Part shown: positions 33,685-42,370 of the stretch, piece by piece
How the letters are laid out: each line of letters begins with the position of its first letter
How positions within the stretch are numbered: position 1 is the first letter of the stretch
NCBI RefSeq assembly: GCF_001667585.1
Contig: NZ_LZJZ01000012.1
Coordinates: 124,001-188,000, forward strand
Direction of reading: 5' to 3'
From: Mycobacterium sp. E2733
GTDB taxonomy: Bacteria; Actinomycetota; Actinomycetes; Mycobacteriales; Mycobacteriaceae
DNA: 64,000 nucleotides
Program-made: the position numbers and the translations under genes
Notes under the pieces: model-generated
Told to the model about the DNA's origin: nothing
Database searches by the model: none
Seen by the model: only the letters and a program-made list of their open reading frames with translations

Positions 33685-34878
33685 TCAGCAAGCGATTGTC
33701 TTCGCTTCGGTCAGGCGTTCGATGTCGGCCCTGGTCAGTCCCAGACGCCGCTCCAGGACGTCGGCGGTGTCTCGCCCCAGGCCCGGCGCGGATGTGGCGG
33801 CGGGGTGGGCGCCGTCGAACGCGACCGGCAGGCCGGCCGCGAAATAGTCCCCCAGGCCCTCCTGGCGCAGGAGGGAAAACAGGGGGTTGGCGGTCACTTT
33901 CGGGCCCGCCGCGACATCCGCGAAGGTGCGGTACCGCTCGTACAGCACCGTGGTGCCCGACAGCGCGTCGGCGATCTCCTCGGCGGTGCGGTCGGCGAAC
34001 CAGGTGCCGAAAAGGCCGGACAGCACGTCGCGGTATCGGTAGCGGTCACCCTCGGAGCCGAAGTCGACACCCAGCGCCTCAGCGAGCGCCGTTACCGCGG
34101 TACCGGTGCCCGTCACGTCGACCAGGTCGCGAAAGTGCCGGCGGGTCAGGGTGACCACCATGAAGCGGGCGCCGTCGCCGCTGGTGAAGTCCTGTCCGTA
34201 CTGGCCGTAGATGGCGTTGCCCAGGCGCTGCCGTTGCGTGCCGGTGACTTGCGGCTCGGTAAGCAGTCCGAGGTTCCCGGCGGTGGCCAGGGCGACGTCC
34301 TCGAGCGCCAGGCTGATCCGCGCGCCCGCACCGCTTCCGTCCCGGCGGCGGACGGCGGTGACGACGGCCAGCGCGGCGTATAAGCCGCAGCACACGTCCC
34401 AGGCCGGCAGCACGTGATTGATCGGGCCGGCGTGATCGGCGGGGCCGGTGACGAGCGGGTATCCGATGCCGGCGTTGACCGTGTAGTCGACTGCGGTGGA
34501 ACCGTCGCCGCGTCCGAGCAGTTGTACGTGGATGACGTCGGGACGCTTGTTCGTCAATGTGTCGTGGCTGAGCCAGGACAGGCCGGCGGCGTTCGTCACC
34601 ACCACGCCGTCCCCCTCGACGATGAGCCGCTGGACCAGCTCTTGCCCGTCGGGAGACCGCAAATCGATGGTGGCCGAACGCTTTCCCTTGTTGAGGCCGG
34701 TCCAGTAGATCGATGTGCCGTCCGCTGAAAGTGGCCACCGTTGGACGTCGGACGCGCCACCGATCGGATCGATGCGGATCACCTCCGCGCCAAGCTGACC
34801 GAGCGTCATGCCACACAGCGGGGCGGCGACGAAGCTGGACACCTCCACGACGGTGAGGCCGCTCAGGGGACCGGTCAC
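33685..34878 (-). CDS. type III CoA-transferase (CaiB/BaiF family)
   Basis: A 397-residue CoA-transferase: LTVVEVSSFVAAPLCGMTLG at the N-terminus, GAEVIRIDPIGG after it, and a central GLNKGKRSATIDLRSPDGQE. The usual aspartyl nucleophile region is less clear than in the first family member (6927-8156); YTVNAGIGYPLV occupies that area. The GTG start at 34878 overlaps the thiolase stop by four bases. It may place CoA on the acid that feeds the FadE/thiolase set. Confidence 0.85.
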   Translation of the reverse strand: MTGPLSGLTVVEVSSFVAAPLCGMTLGQLGAEVIRIDPIGGASDVQRWPLSADGTSIYWTGLNKGKRSATIDLRSPDGQELVQRLIVEGDGVVVTNAAGLSWLSHDTLTNKRPDVIHVQLLGRGDGSTAVDYTVNAGIGYPLVTGPADHAGPINHVLPAWDVCCGLYAALAVVTAVRRRDGSGAGARISLALEDVALATAGNLGLLTEPQVTGTQRQRLGNAIYGQYGQDFTSGDGARFMVVTLTRRHFRDLVDVTGTGTAVTALAEALGVDFGSEGDRYRYRDVLSGLFGTWFADRTAEEIADALSGTTVLYERYRTFADVAAGPKVTANPLFSLLRQEGLGDYFAAGLPVAFDGAHPAATSAPGLGRDTADVLERRLGLTRADIERLTEAKTIAC

Positions 34879-36101
34879 GTCGGGGCGACCCGCTCGAACA
34901 CGGCGGCCAGTCCCTGGCCGCCGCCGATGCACATGGTCTCCAACCCATAGCGCGCCTCGCGACGGTTGAGCTCGCGCGCCAGGCTGGCCAGCATCCGCCC
35001 ACCTGTCGCACCGACCGGGTGGCCCAGGGAAATCCCGGATCCGTGCACGTTGGTGCGCTCGTGGTCGGCGGCACTGAAGTTCCATTCCCGCATGACGGCG
35101 AGCGCTTGCGCGGCAAACGCTTCGTTGAGTTCGATGAGGTCGATGTCGGACAGCCGCAGGCCGGCCTTGGCGAGCGCCACCTCGGTGGCCGGCACCGGAC
35201 CGATGCCCATGATGTCGGGCGCCACCCCTGCCAGCCCCCACGACACCAGGCGAACCAAGGGCTTCAGACCGTACTCGGCGGCCTTTTCGGGCGTGGTCAC
35301 CACGCACATCGACGCCGCGTCGTTCTGCCCGCTGGCGTTGCCGGCGGTCACCGTGGCGTCTGAATCCTGGCTCAGCAGGACGGGTTTCAGCTTGCTCAAG
35401 GACTCGACCGACGTGTCGGCGCGCGGATGTTCGTCGGTGTCGATCAGTTCCTCGCCGTTTCGGGTGGGCACCGCCACCGGGATGATCTCCTCGGACAGGA
35501 TGCCGTACTTCTGCGCGGCCACCGCACGCTGGTGCGATCGCACCGCCAGCTCGTCCTGCTCCTGGCGTGAGATTTCGTACTGGCGGCGCAGATTCTCGGC
35601 CGTTTCCAGCATGCCGCCGGGGACCGGGTAGTGCCGGCCACCGGCGGTGGTGCGCCCGCGGGCCAGCCCGTCATGCACCCGGACGCCGCCGCGAGCGCCG
35701 CCCCAGCGCATGTCGGTCGAATAAAACGCGACGTTGCTCATGCTTTCGCAGCCACCGGCGATGACGAGATCGTTGTCGCCGCCACCCACTTGCATGCACG
35801 CCTGGATCACCGCCTGCAGGCCCGAGCCGCAACGCCGGTCGACCTGCATGCCAGGAACCGTCACCGGCAAGCCCGAGTCCAGCGCCACGACGCGCCCGAT
35901 CGCCGGCGCATCGCTGTTGGGATAGCAGTGACCCAGGATGACGTCTTGCACCGACTCGGGCGCCAACCCGGTCCGCTCCAGCAGGCCCTTCAGCGCGGTG
36001 ACGCCGAGGTCAACGGCGTTCAGCGCCTTGAACATTCCGCCGTAACGCCCGATCGGTGTCCTGACGGGTTCACAGATAACGGCTTCGCGGATCACACTCA
36101 T
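34875..36101 (-). CDS. acetyl-CoA acyltransferase / 3-ketoacyl-CoA thiolase
   Basis: A 408-residue thiolase with the full catalytic set: nucleophile Cys in [10 protein letters not shown] near residue 91, [10 protein letters not shown] near 325, [11 protein letters not shown] with the His near 358, and the second Cys in [10 protein letters not shown] near 390. It cleaves 3-ketoacyl-CoA to acetyl-CoA or propionyl-CoA plus a shortened acyl-CoA. It is the only orthodox thiolase in the window, in contrast to the Ltp-type protein at 8211. ATGA overlap with the upstream SDR. Confidence 0.9.
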   Translation of the reverse strand: MSVIREAVICEPVRTPIGRYGGMFKALNAVDLGVTALKGLLERTGLAPESVQDVILGHCYPNSDAPAIGRVVALDSGLPVTVPGMQVDRRCGSGLQAVIQACMQVGGGDNDLVIAGGCESMSNVAFYSTDMRWGGARGGVRVHDGLARGRTTAGGRHYPVPGGMLETAENLRRQYEISRQEQDELAVRSHQRAVAAQKYGILSEEIIPVAVPTRNGEELIDTDEHPRADTSVESLSKLKPVLLSQDSDATVTAGNASGQNDAASMCVVTTPEKAAEYGLKPLVRLVSWGLAGVAPDIMGIGPVPATEVALAKAGLRLSDIDLIELNEAFAAQALAVMREWNFSAADHERTNVHGSGISLGHPVGATGGRMLASLARELNRREARYGLETMCIGGGQGLAAVFERVAPT

Positions 36102-36856
36102 AGGTGTCGGCCGCCGGTGATTTCCATGACGGTGCCGGTCATGTACGACGACAAGTCGGACGCCAGGAACAGCGCCACGCTGGCGACTTCGCTGGGCTCA
36201 CCGGCCCGGCCCATCGGCACCTCGGCAACCTTTGAATCCCAAATACGCTGCGGCATGGCCTCTGTCATGGCGGAGCGGATCAATCCGGGGGCGATCGCGT
36301 TCACGCGGACGCCCAGGTAGGCAAGCTCTTTGGCCGCCGCTTTGGTCATGCCGACGATGCCCGCCTTGGCGGCGGAGTAGTTGGTCTGCCCGACCATCCC
36401 GACCTTGCCCGACACCGAGGACATGTTGATGATCGCGCCACGCTTGTTTTCCCGCATGACCGCGGCGGCCAGCCGGGTGCCATTCCAGGTCCCCTTCAGA
36501 TGCACGGCGATGACCTGATCGAACTGCTCCTCGGTCATTTTGCGCATGGTCGCGTCGCGGGTGATTCCGGCGTTGTTGACCATGATGTCCAAGGTGCCGA
36601 AGCGCTCGACCGCGGTTTGGATCAGGGTTTCGACGTCGGAAGCCTGTGTGACGTCGCACCGGACCGCGACCGCGACGTCATCACCTCCCAGCTGCTTGGC
36701 CACGACCTGGGTTTCCTCGAGATTGACGTCACCGAGCACAACCCGGGCTCCCTCGGCGACAAAGCGCTCCGCGATGGCAAGACCCAATCCTTGCGCTCCG
36801 CCCGTGATTACCGCGGTCTGACCTGCCAACAACGACACCTGGGTCACATCCTTCAC
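36098..36856 (-). CDS. SDR, FabG-like 3-hydroxyacyl-CoA dehydrogenase/reductase
   Basis: A 252-residue classical SDR: cofactor loop [24 protein letters not shown] near residue 93, catalytic Ser in [10 protein letters not shown] and YSAAKAG near 158. The C-terminus [19 protein letters not shown] is of the FabG type. As first gene of the unit with the thiolase and FadE, it most likely oxidises 3-hydroxyacyl-CoA. Its promoter holds the ATATCA palindrome. Confidence 0.9.
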   Translation of the reverse strand: MKDVTQVSLLAGQTAVITGGAQGLGLAIAERFVAEGARVVLGDVNLEETQVVAKQLGGDDVAVAVRCDVTQASDVETLIQTAVERFGTLDIMVNNAGITRDATMRKMTEEQFDQVIAVHLKGTWNGTRLAAAVMRENKRGAIINMSSVSGKVGMVGQTNYSAAKAGIVGMTKAAAKELAYLGVRVNAIAPGLIRSAMTEAMPQRIWDSKVAEVPMGRAGEPSEVASVALFLASDLSSYMTGTVMEITGGRHL

Positions 36857-36889
36857 TGTTATTGCCGCCCTCGGGCATCCTCAAGGCAA

Positions 36890-36905
36890 ATATCATATTT
36901 GATAT
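36890..36905. promoter_or_regulatory. palindromic operator candidate in the FadE/SDR divergon
   Basis: ATATCATATTTGATAT is a perfect 6-bp inverted repeat (ATATCA/TGATAT) with a four-base spacer, in the 93-base gap between divergent operons. It is AT-rich against a GC-rich background and unlike the TAC-N13-GTA dyads. The GntR at 31771 is the likely binder. Confidence 0.5.
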
Positions 36906-36949
36906 AGGATCCTCTCCTGAACCGGGGTGCCCCGGGCCAGGAGAGGAGT

Positions 36950-38131
36950 ATGGAGCCGATGGCCACCGCCGAATTCGCCGAGGTCTCGGACGAAGATTTC
37001 CGAGAGATCCTCGCTCAGACAAGGCAATTCGTCCGCAGCGCCGTCGTCCCCCGCGAGCAGGAGATCCTCGATCGGGATCGCGTTCCGGACGACCTCCGCG
37101 ACGAAGCCAAGAAGATGGGCCTGTTCGGGTACGCGATTCCGCAGGAGTGGGGAGGCCTTGGCCTCAACCTCATGCAAGACGTCGAGCTGGCGATGGAGTT
37201 GGGCTATACGTCGCTGGCGCTGCGTTCGATGTTCGGCACCAACAACGGCATCGCCGGGCAAGTTCTGGTCGGCTTCGGCACCGACGAACAGAAATCCCGC
37301 TGGTTGGAGTCAATCGCGGCGGGCGACGTCGTCGCCTCCTTCGCGCTGACCGAACCCGGCGCTGGATCCAACTCAGCCGGCTTGCGCACCAAAGCCGTTC
37401 GCGACGACGGTGATTGGGTGATCTCCGGGCAGAAGCGCTTCATCACGAACGCGCCCGTCGCCAATCTGTTCGTGGTGTTCGCGCGAACCCGCCCGGCCGA
37501 CGACCAGGGCCCCGGAATCGCCGTCTTCCTGGTGCCCGCGGATGCTCCGGGCGTCGAGGTGGGGGCCAAGGACGCCAAGATGGGTCAGGAGGGCGCCTGG
37601 ACGGCCGACGTCAGCTTCGACGACGTCCGCGTCGGATCCGACGCGCTGATCGGCGGCAGCGAAGACATCGGATATCGAGCGGCGATGACTTCGCTGGCCC
37701 GGGGACGCGTGCACATCGCCGCCCTCGCGGTGGGCGCCGCTCAGCGAGCGCTCGACGAATCGGTCTCCTACGCCGCCACCGCAACCCAGGGCGGAACACC
37801 GATCGGAAACTTTCAGCTGGTACAGGCGATGCTCGCCGACCAGCAGACCGCGGTGATGGCCGGCCGGGCGCTGGTCCGCGACGCCGCTCGGCAGTGGGTA
37901 GCGGGCGAGGATCGCCGGATCGCCCCATCGGCGGCCAAACTCTTCTGCACCGAAATGGCCGGCGACGTGGCGGATCTCGCGGTCCAGATTCACGGCGGCA
38001 GCGGTTATATGCGCGGCGTTGCCGTCGAGCGCATTTACCGGGACGTGCGCCTGCTGCGGCTGTACGAGGGCACCAGCGAGATTCAGCGTTTGATCATCGG
38101 ATCGAACCTCGTCAAGGCGGCTCACCGATAA
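36950..38131 (+). CDS. acyl-CoA dehydrogenase (FadE)
   Basis: A 393-residue ACAD. Motifs are FALTEPGAGSNSAGLRTKAV near residue 128, VISGQKRFITNAPVANLFVV, and the C-terminal VQIHGGSGYMRGVAVERIYR with LYEGTSEIQRLIIG. GGAGAGGAGT precedes the ATG; a second in-frame ATG four codons later is possible. A short GC palindrome (CCGGGG-TG-CCCCGG, 36922-36935) lies in the leader. It is the first gene of the rightward half of the GntR divergon. Confidence 0.9.
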   Translation: MEPMATAEFAEVSDEDFREILAQTRQFVRSAVVPREQEILDRDRVPDDLRDEAKKMGLFGYAIPQEWGGLGLNLMQDVELAMELGYTSLALRSMFGTNNGIAGQVLVGFGTDEQKSRWLESIAAGDVVASFALTEPGAGSNSAGLRTKAVRDDGDWVISGQKRFITNAPVANLFVVFARTRPADDQGPGIAVFLVPADAPGVEVGAKDAKMGQEGAWTADVSFDDVRVGSDALIGGSEDIGYRAAMTSLARGRVHIAALAVGAAQRALDESVSYAATATQGGTPIGNFQLVQAMLADQQTAVMAGRALVRDAARQWVAGEDRRIAPSAAKLFCTEMAGDVADLAVQIHGGSGYMRGVAVERIYRDVRLLRLYEGTSEIQRLIIGSNLVKAAHR

Positions 38132-38160
38132 GAGCGGCCGGACCAACAGGGGAGCAAACT

Positions 38161-38982
38161 ATGAGCGGAAAGCTTGCGGGCAGAGTGGCATTCATCACCG
38201 GAGCGGCGCGCGGCCAGGGCCGGGCGCACGCGGTTCGAATGGCGCGGGAGGGCGCCGACATCATCGCCGTCGACATCGCCGGCAAGCTGCCGTCCTGCGT
38301 CCCCTACGACCCGGCGACTCCCGACGATCTGAGCGAGACGGTCCGCCTGGTCGAGGAAACGAACCGCCGGATCATCGCCTCGGTCGTCGACACCCGCGAC
38401 TTCGAGGGGCTCCGCGCGGCCGTCGACGACGGTGTCGCCGCCCTCGGGCGGCTTGACATCATCGTTGCCAACGCCGGGGTCGCGGCTCCCCAGGCCTGGA
38501 ACGACATCACGCCGGAAAACTTCCGCGACGTGATGGACATCAACGTGACCGGCACGTGGAACACCGTGATGGCCGGTGCGGACCAGATCATCGCGGGGGG
38601 TCGCGGCGGCTCGATCATTCTGATCAGTTCCGCGGCCGGCATGAAGATGCAGCCCTTCATGATTCACTACACCGCCAGCAAGCACGCGGTCACCGGAATG
38701 GCGCGGGCTTTCGCCGCCGAGCTGGGCAAGCATTCGATCCGCGTGAACAGCGTTCATCCCGGGCCGGTGAACACGCCGATGGGAACCGGCGACATGGTCG
38801 CCGCGGTGGGCAAGGCCATGGAGACCAACCCGCAATTGTCCAGCGTGCTCACCCCGTTCCTGCCCGACTGGGTCGCCGAGCCGGAGGAGATCGCCGACAC
38901 CGTGTGCTGGCTGGCCAGCGAGGAGTCCCGCAAGGTCACCGCCGCCCGGATCCCGGTCGATCAGGGCTCGACGCAATACTGA
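38161..38982 (+). CDS. mycofactocin-coupled SDR-family oxidoreductase
   Basis: A 273-residue SDR. The N-terminus VAFITGAARGQGRAHAVRMA with GADIIAVDIAGKL matches the mycofactocin-associated SDR subfamily (TIGR03971 type), whose NAD cofactor is retained and re-oxidised through the peptide-derived redox carrier mycofactocin. The catalytic Ser is in LISSAAGMKM and YTASKHA follows. The usual insertion between strands 2 and 3 is present (ETVRLVEETNRRI). It would dehydrogenate an alcohol intermediate. It lies 29 bases after the FadE. Mycofactocin maturation genes are not in the window. Confidence 0.85.
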   Translation: MSGKLAGRVAFITGAARGQGRAHAVRMAREGADIIAVDIAGKLPSCVPYDPATPDDLSETVRLVEETNRRIIASVVDTRDFEGLRAAVDDGVAALGRLDIIVANAGVAAPQAWNDITPENFRDVMDINVTGTWNTVMAGADQIIAGGRGGSIILISSAAGMKMQPFMIHYTASKHAVTGMARAFAAELGKHSIRVNSVHPGPVNTPMGTGDMVAAVGKAMETNPQLSSVLTPFLPDWVAEPEEIADTVCWLASEESRKVTAARIPVDQGSTQY

Positions 38983-38996
38983 CCCTCGCCGATTCC

Positions 38997-39010
38997 GGGA
39001 ATATATTCCC
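38997..39010. promoter_or_regulatory. 14-bp perfect palindrome before the PPOX gene
   Basis: GGGAATATATTCCC is exactly self-complementary and lies 15 bases after the SDR stop and 23 before the next ATG. It may be an operator or a short processing hairpin; there is no T-run. Confidence 0.35.
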
Positions 39011-39033
39011 CGCGGTCGACGCTTGCAGCGCAC

Positions 39034-39462
39034 ATGAAAGCCTTCACCGAGAGCGAACGTCAGGAGTTTCTGGCCGGCAAGCACGTGGCCGTGTTGTCCG
39101 TCGACGCCGCCGACGGGCGACCGCCCGCCAGCGTCCCGATCTGGTACGACTACGCCCCGGGTGGCGACATCCGGATCATGACCGGGACGTCCAGCCGCAA
39201 GGCGCGGCTCATCGAGCGGGCAGGCAAGGTGACGCTGGTGGTCCAGCGCGAGGAGCCCCCCTACCAATACGTGGTGGTCGAGGGCACGATCGTCGAGACC
39301 ACCAAGCCCGCCCCGGCCGACGTGCAGGAGGCCGTCGCCATCCGCTACCTCGGCGAGGAAGGGGGTCGCGCGTTCATCCGCAGCATGGAGGGTGTGGAAG
39401 AAGTGCTGTTCACCATCCGCCCCGACCGTTGGCTGAGCGCGGATTTCACCGGCGACCTCTGA
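39034..39462 (+). CDS. PPOX-class (pyridoxamine oxidase-like / F420-type) split-barrel protein
   Basis: A 142-residue flavin- or F420-binding split barrel: KHVAVLSVDAADGRPPASVP then IWYDYAPGGDIRIMTGTSSR near residue 50 and a C-terminal FTIRPDRWLSADFTGDL. Mycobacteria carry many such proteins that reduce or bind small substrates with F420H2 or FMN. No good ribosome site is seen before the ATG, and a palindrome fills the gap instead. The function in this locus is unknown. Confidence 0.8.
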   Translation: MKAFTESERQEFLAGKHVAVLSVDAADGRPPASVPIWYDYAPGGDIRIMTGTSSRKARLIERAGKVTLVVQREEPPYQYVVVEGTIVETTKPAPADVQEAVAIRYLGEEGGRAFIRSMEGVEEVLFTIRPDRWLSADFTGDL

Positions 39463-39466
39463 CGTC

Positions 39467-40543
39467 TCAGCCGATTAGCTCCAGGGTCCCGAGCTCACGG
39501 ATCGCCTGGCAGCCACGGCCGAGCATGGCCAGCACCATGTCATCGCCGCGTTCGGTGGCGGCGGCGAACGCGAATCCCAGCGCCGAGATCAGCGGCGCCT
39601 GCAACACCCCGAGCCGATAGTCACGCCAACATGTTTCGCGATCGTAGTCGGTGACGCCACAGGCCACCAAGGCGCGATGATAGTCGGCGACGAGCCGTTC
39701 TTCGATGCTGGCGCGCAGCTGCGAGTTGAGACTCGTCGCGGTGAAGTAGGCGAGATCCCTGGCCGGCAAACCGACGCCGAGCGTCTGCCAGTCGACCACG
39801 CTGACGCGGGTCCGGCCGGGATCGAACAGCAGGTTGTCCAGGCGATAGTCGCCGTGCAGCAGGGCGAACCGATCGTACTCCGAAAGCAGCCACGGCGTGA
39901 CCAGACCCATTGCCGCGCTGAAGGTCTCGCGGTCCTCGGCACTCATTCGGTCGCCCAGCTTGCCCAGCGTGATGTCCGCGCTCATCTTCGCCACCTCGCC
40001 CATGCCGCCGGCGCCGGCCTCGTCCGGCCTGGCGAACGCGATGCCCGGGAAGTCGAGCCAAACGGGATCACACCAGCTGGGCGCGTGCAGGCCGGCCAGA
40101 GCGGTAACCGCGAGGCGTGCTTCCACTTCGCCACACCCGGCCAGCTGATTACCTTGCACCGCCGGCGCCTGGTCGGCGAGGAGCAAGGCGAACTCCATTG
40201 CGTCCTCGGTGATCTCGGAGTAGAAGCACTGCGGCGTCGGCACCTGCACCCGGTCCGCCACGGATGAGTAGAACGCGCATTCACTGCGATATCCGATGAC
40301 GACCCGGTCGCGCACGGTGTCGTCCTGGGCCGGCAGTTTGATGACGAAGGTCTGCGGCAGGTCACCGGGGTCCGTCGCGTACCGGGCGCACACCCGGTAG
40401 GTGGCGCCGGTCTGCCCGGTGCCGATCGCGATCACCTCCACGGCGGCCACCTCGACGGGAGCGCCACGCCCGCTCAGCGCGGCCGACAGCCATTGCGGGG
40501 TCACGTCGCCGGGATACCGCGGAATCGACACCACAGCACTCAT
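39467..40543 (-). CDS. aminoglycoside phosphotransferase (APH)-family kinase-like protein
   Basis: A 358-residue protein-kinase-like fold. The catalytic loop reads LLHGDYRLDNLLFD near residue 228 (HGD-x4-N), followed by VVDWQTLGVG with the metal-binding Asp. An N-terminal GTGQTGATYRVCARY stands for the nucleotide loop and FVIKLPAQ carries the Lys. Such proteins next to FadE genes in mycobacteria are thought to phosphorylate hydroxylated small molecules. ATG at 40543 with AGGAGG ten bases upstream; a weak copy of the TetR dyad lies in its promoter. Confidence 0.8.
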   Translation of the reverse strand: MSAVVSIPRYPGDVTPQWLSAALSGRGAPVEVAAVEVIAIGTGQTGATYRVCARYATDPGDLPQTFVIKLPAQDDTVRDRVVIGYRSECAFYSSVADRVQVPTPQCFYSEITEDAMEFALLLADQAPAVQGNQLAGCGEVEARLAVTALAGLHAPSWCDPVWLDFPGIAFARPDEAGAGGMGEVAKMSADITLGKLGDRMSAEDRETFSAAMGLVTPWLLSEYDRFALLHGDYRLDNLLFDPGRTRVSVVDWQTLGVGLPARDLAYFTATSLNSQLRASIEERLVADYHRALVACGVTDYDRETCWRDYRLGVLQAPLISALGFAFAAATERGDDMVLAMLGRGCQAIRELGTLELIG

Positions 40544-40587
40544 GAACAGCACGCCTCCTGTACCCGGACAGCTCCGTCCGACTGACA

Positions 40588-40606
40588 AACTGTAAGGCAT
40601 ACCGCA
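40588..40606. promoter_or_regulatory. weak TetR-type operator candidate before the APH gene
   Basis: AACTGTAAGGCATACCGCA matches the left half-site at seven of eight positions and the right half at five of eight. It lies 45 bases before the APH start. The end bases differ from the TAC/GTA rule, so this is tentative. Confidence 0.3.
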
Positions 40607-40630
40607 AACGCTGCGGTCAACTACGGTGGC

Positions 40631-42370
40631 CTAGCCGGCCAGAATCCGCCAATCGGCGGCCTCGCGCTGCTGGCGCCAGAACTCGTCGAAACGCCCACCC
40701 GCGGCGAGCAATTCGTCGACCGTTCCGTCCTCGATCACTCGGCCGTCGTCCAGGAACAGGACGCGGTCGGCGTGGCTGATGCTGGCCAACCGGTGCGCGA
40801 CGATCACCTGGGTGCGTGAGCGGGGGTCGAGGGTGAGTGCGCGGACCACCGCGGCCTCGTTCTCGGTGTCCAGGGCGCTGGTCGCCTCGTCGACGAGCAG
40901 TATCCGCGCCGGCTTGAGCAGCGCCCGCGCGATGCTGACCCGTTGGCGTTCGCCACCCGACAGCGCGGAGCCGGCCTCGCCGACGATCGTGTCGGCGCCG
41001 TCGGGTAGCCGCTCGATGAGTTCGTCGACGCGGGCGAGGGAGACGGCCCGGGTGAACCGGTCATCGCCGGCGCCGGGATCCCCGGCGAACACGTTGTCGC
41101 GGATGGACCCGTGGAACAGGTAGGGATGTTGGAACACCACGCTGCTCGCCGCCCGGCGCGCTTCGGCGTCCAGCGTCGCCGCGTCGACGCCGTCGATCAG
41201 CACCCGGCCGCGGGTGGGTTCGTGCAGGCCCGCGATCAGCGCCAGGATGGTGCTCTTGCCCGATCCCGACGGTCCGACGATCGCCGTCGTGCTCCCGGGC
41301 GCCAACGTGAAGCTCACCCCGTCGAGCACCGGCACGGTCACCCCGGCATAGCGGAATGTGACGTCGTCGAACTCGATGCGCGGCGCCGCGGCGGCATCTG
41401 GCAGCGCGGCCGTCCCGGCGTTCATCAGCGGCGCGGTGAGGACCGAGCGAATGCGGTCGAGCGTGGCGCGGGTGCTCTCCAACGCCGGGGCCAGCTCGCT
41501 GATCGTGGTGAACGGCTCCAGGTAGCGCACGATCACAACGATCAAGGCGATGGCTTCCGGGACCGTGACGGCCTTGTTCACCGTGAGCGCCGCCGTCGCC
41601 CCCGCCAACAGGATCAGGGACAGCTGACTGGCCAGGCTGAACAGCAGCTGGCCCGGGATCTGCATGGTCAGCAGCCGCATGGTCGCGCCGTGCTGCGCTG
41701 CGAGCGCATCGCCGACGAGGCTGCGTGCGGGCTCGACCCGCCGCGCGGCCCGCAACGCCTGCTGGGTGCGGGCGAACTCGATGATCCGTTCGGTGAGGGC
41801 GCCATTGGCTTCGTCGGCCGCGGCGTCGGCGCGCCGCGTCAGCCGTGCCGATGCCCACAGCGCCCCCAGCAGCAGGGGCACGCCGCCCAGCGCGGCCGCG
41901 CCGAGCTGCCATGAGATCGGCAGTAGGGCCAGCCCGATGGCGGCGGGGAGCAGGATGGCGGAGACCAGCGGCGTCAGCAGGTTGACGACGAGGCCAACCA
42001 GTTCGGGCCCGGTCGCGGCGATCGCCTGCCGTGCGGTCGCGGTGTGCTCGGCGGTGAACCAGTCCAGCCGCACGCCGGGCAACCGGTCCGCCACGTCGTG
42101 CTGGCTGTGGTCCAGCACCGCGAAGCCGAGGCTGAAGCCGAGGCGCGCCGTCGCGGTGTCGATCACCCATCCGATCACGGTGGCGGCGGAGAGCCAGCCC
42201 AGCCACACCAGCGCGCGGTGCGGAACGTCGCTGAACAGGGCGCCCACCAGGGGCACCAGCAGGACGGTGGCCGCGGCCCGCGCCACCACGGAGAGCACCG
42301 TGAGCGCGGCGTAGGTGATCACCCTGGCGCGCCGATCGCCGGGCACCAGGCCTAACCACGTGCGAATCAT
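40631..42370 (-). CDS. irtB: IrtB, ABC transporter subunit for Fe-carboxymycobactin import
   Basis: 579 residues, the length of M. tuberculosis IrtB. Six transmembrane segments are followed by a nucleotide-binding domain with Walker [11 protein letters not shown] near residue 365, signature [16 protein letters not shown] and Walker [13 protein letters not shown]. With IrtA it forms a heterodimeric exporter-fold ABC transporter that works as an importer of ferric mycobactins at the inner membrane. Its ATG overlaps the irtA stop (ATGA). Gene order and adjacency to irtA make the assignment secure. Confidence 0.93.
   Translation of the reverse strand: MIRTWLGLVPGDRRARVITYAALTVLSVVARAAATVLLVPLVGALFSDVPHRALVWLGWLSAATVIGWVIDTATARLGFSLGFAVLDHSQHDVADRLPGVRLDWFTAEHTATARQAIAATGPELVGLVVNLLTPLVSAILLPAAIGLALLPISWQLGAAALGGVPLLLGALWASARLTRRADAAADEANGALTERIIEFARTQQALRAARRVEPARSLVGDALAAQHGATMRLLTMQIPGQLLFSLASQLSLILLAGATAALTVNKAVTVPEAIALIVVIVRYLEPFTTISELAPALESTRATLDRIRSVLTAPLMNAGTAALPDAAAAPRIEFDDVTFRYAGVTVPVLDGVSFTLAPGSTTAIVGPSGSGKSTILALIAGLHEPTRGRVLIDGVDAATLDAEARRAASSVVFQHPYLFHGSIRDNVFAGDPGAGDDRFTRAVSLARVDELIERLPDGADTIVGEAGSALSGGERQRVSIARALLKPARILLVDEATSALDTENEAAVVRALTLDPRSRTQVIVAHRLASISHADRVLFLDDGRVIEDGTVDELLAAGGRFDEFWRQQREAADWRILAG

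Noticed and set aside
36922..36935. CCGGGG-TG-CCCCGG palindrome before the FadE at 36950
   Set aside because: Such GC palindromes are common by chance in this base composition; only the AT-rich dyad nearby stands out.
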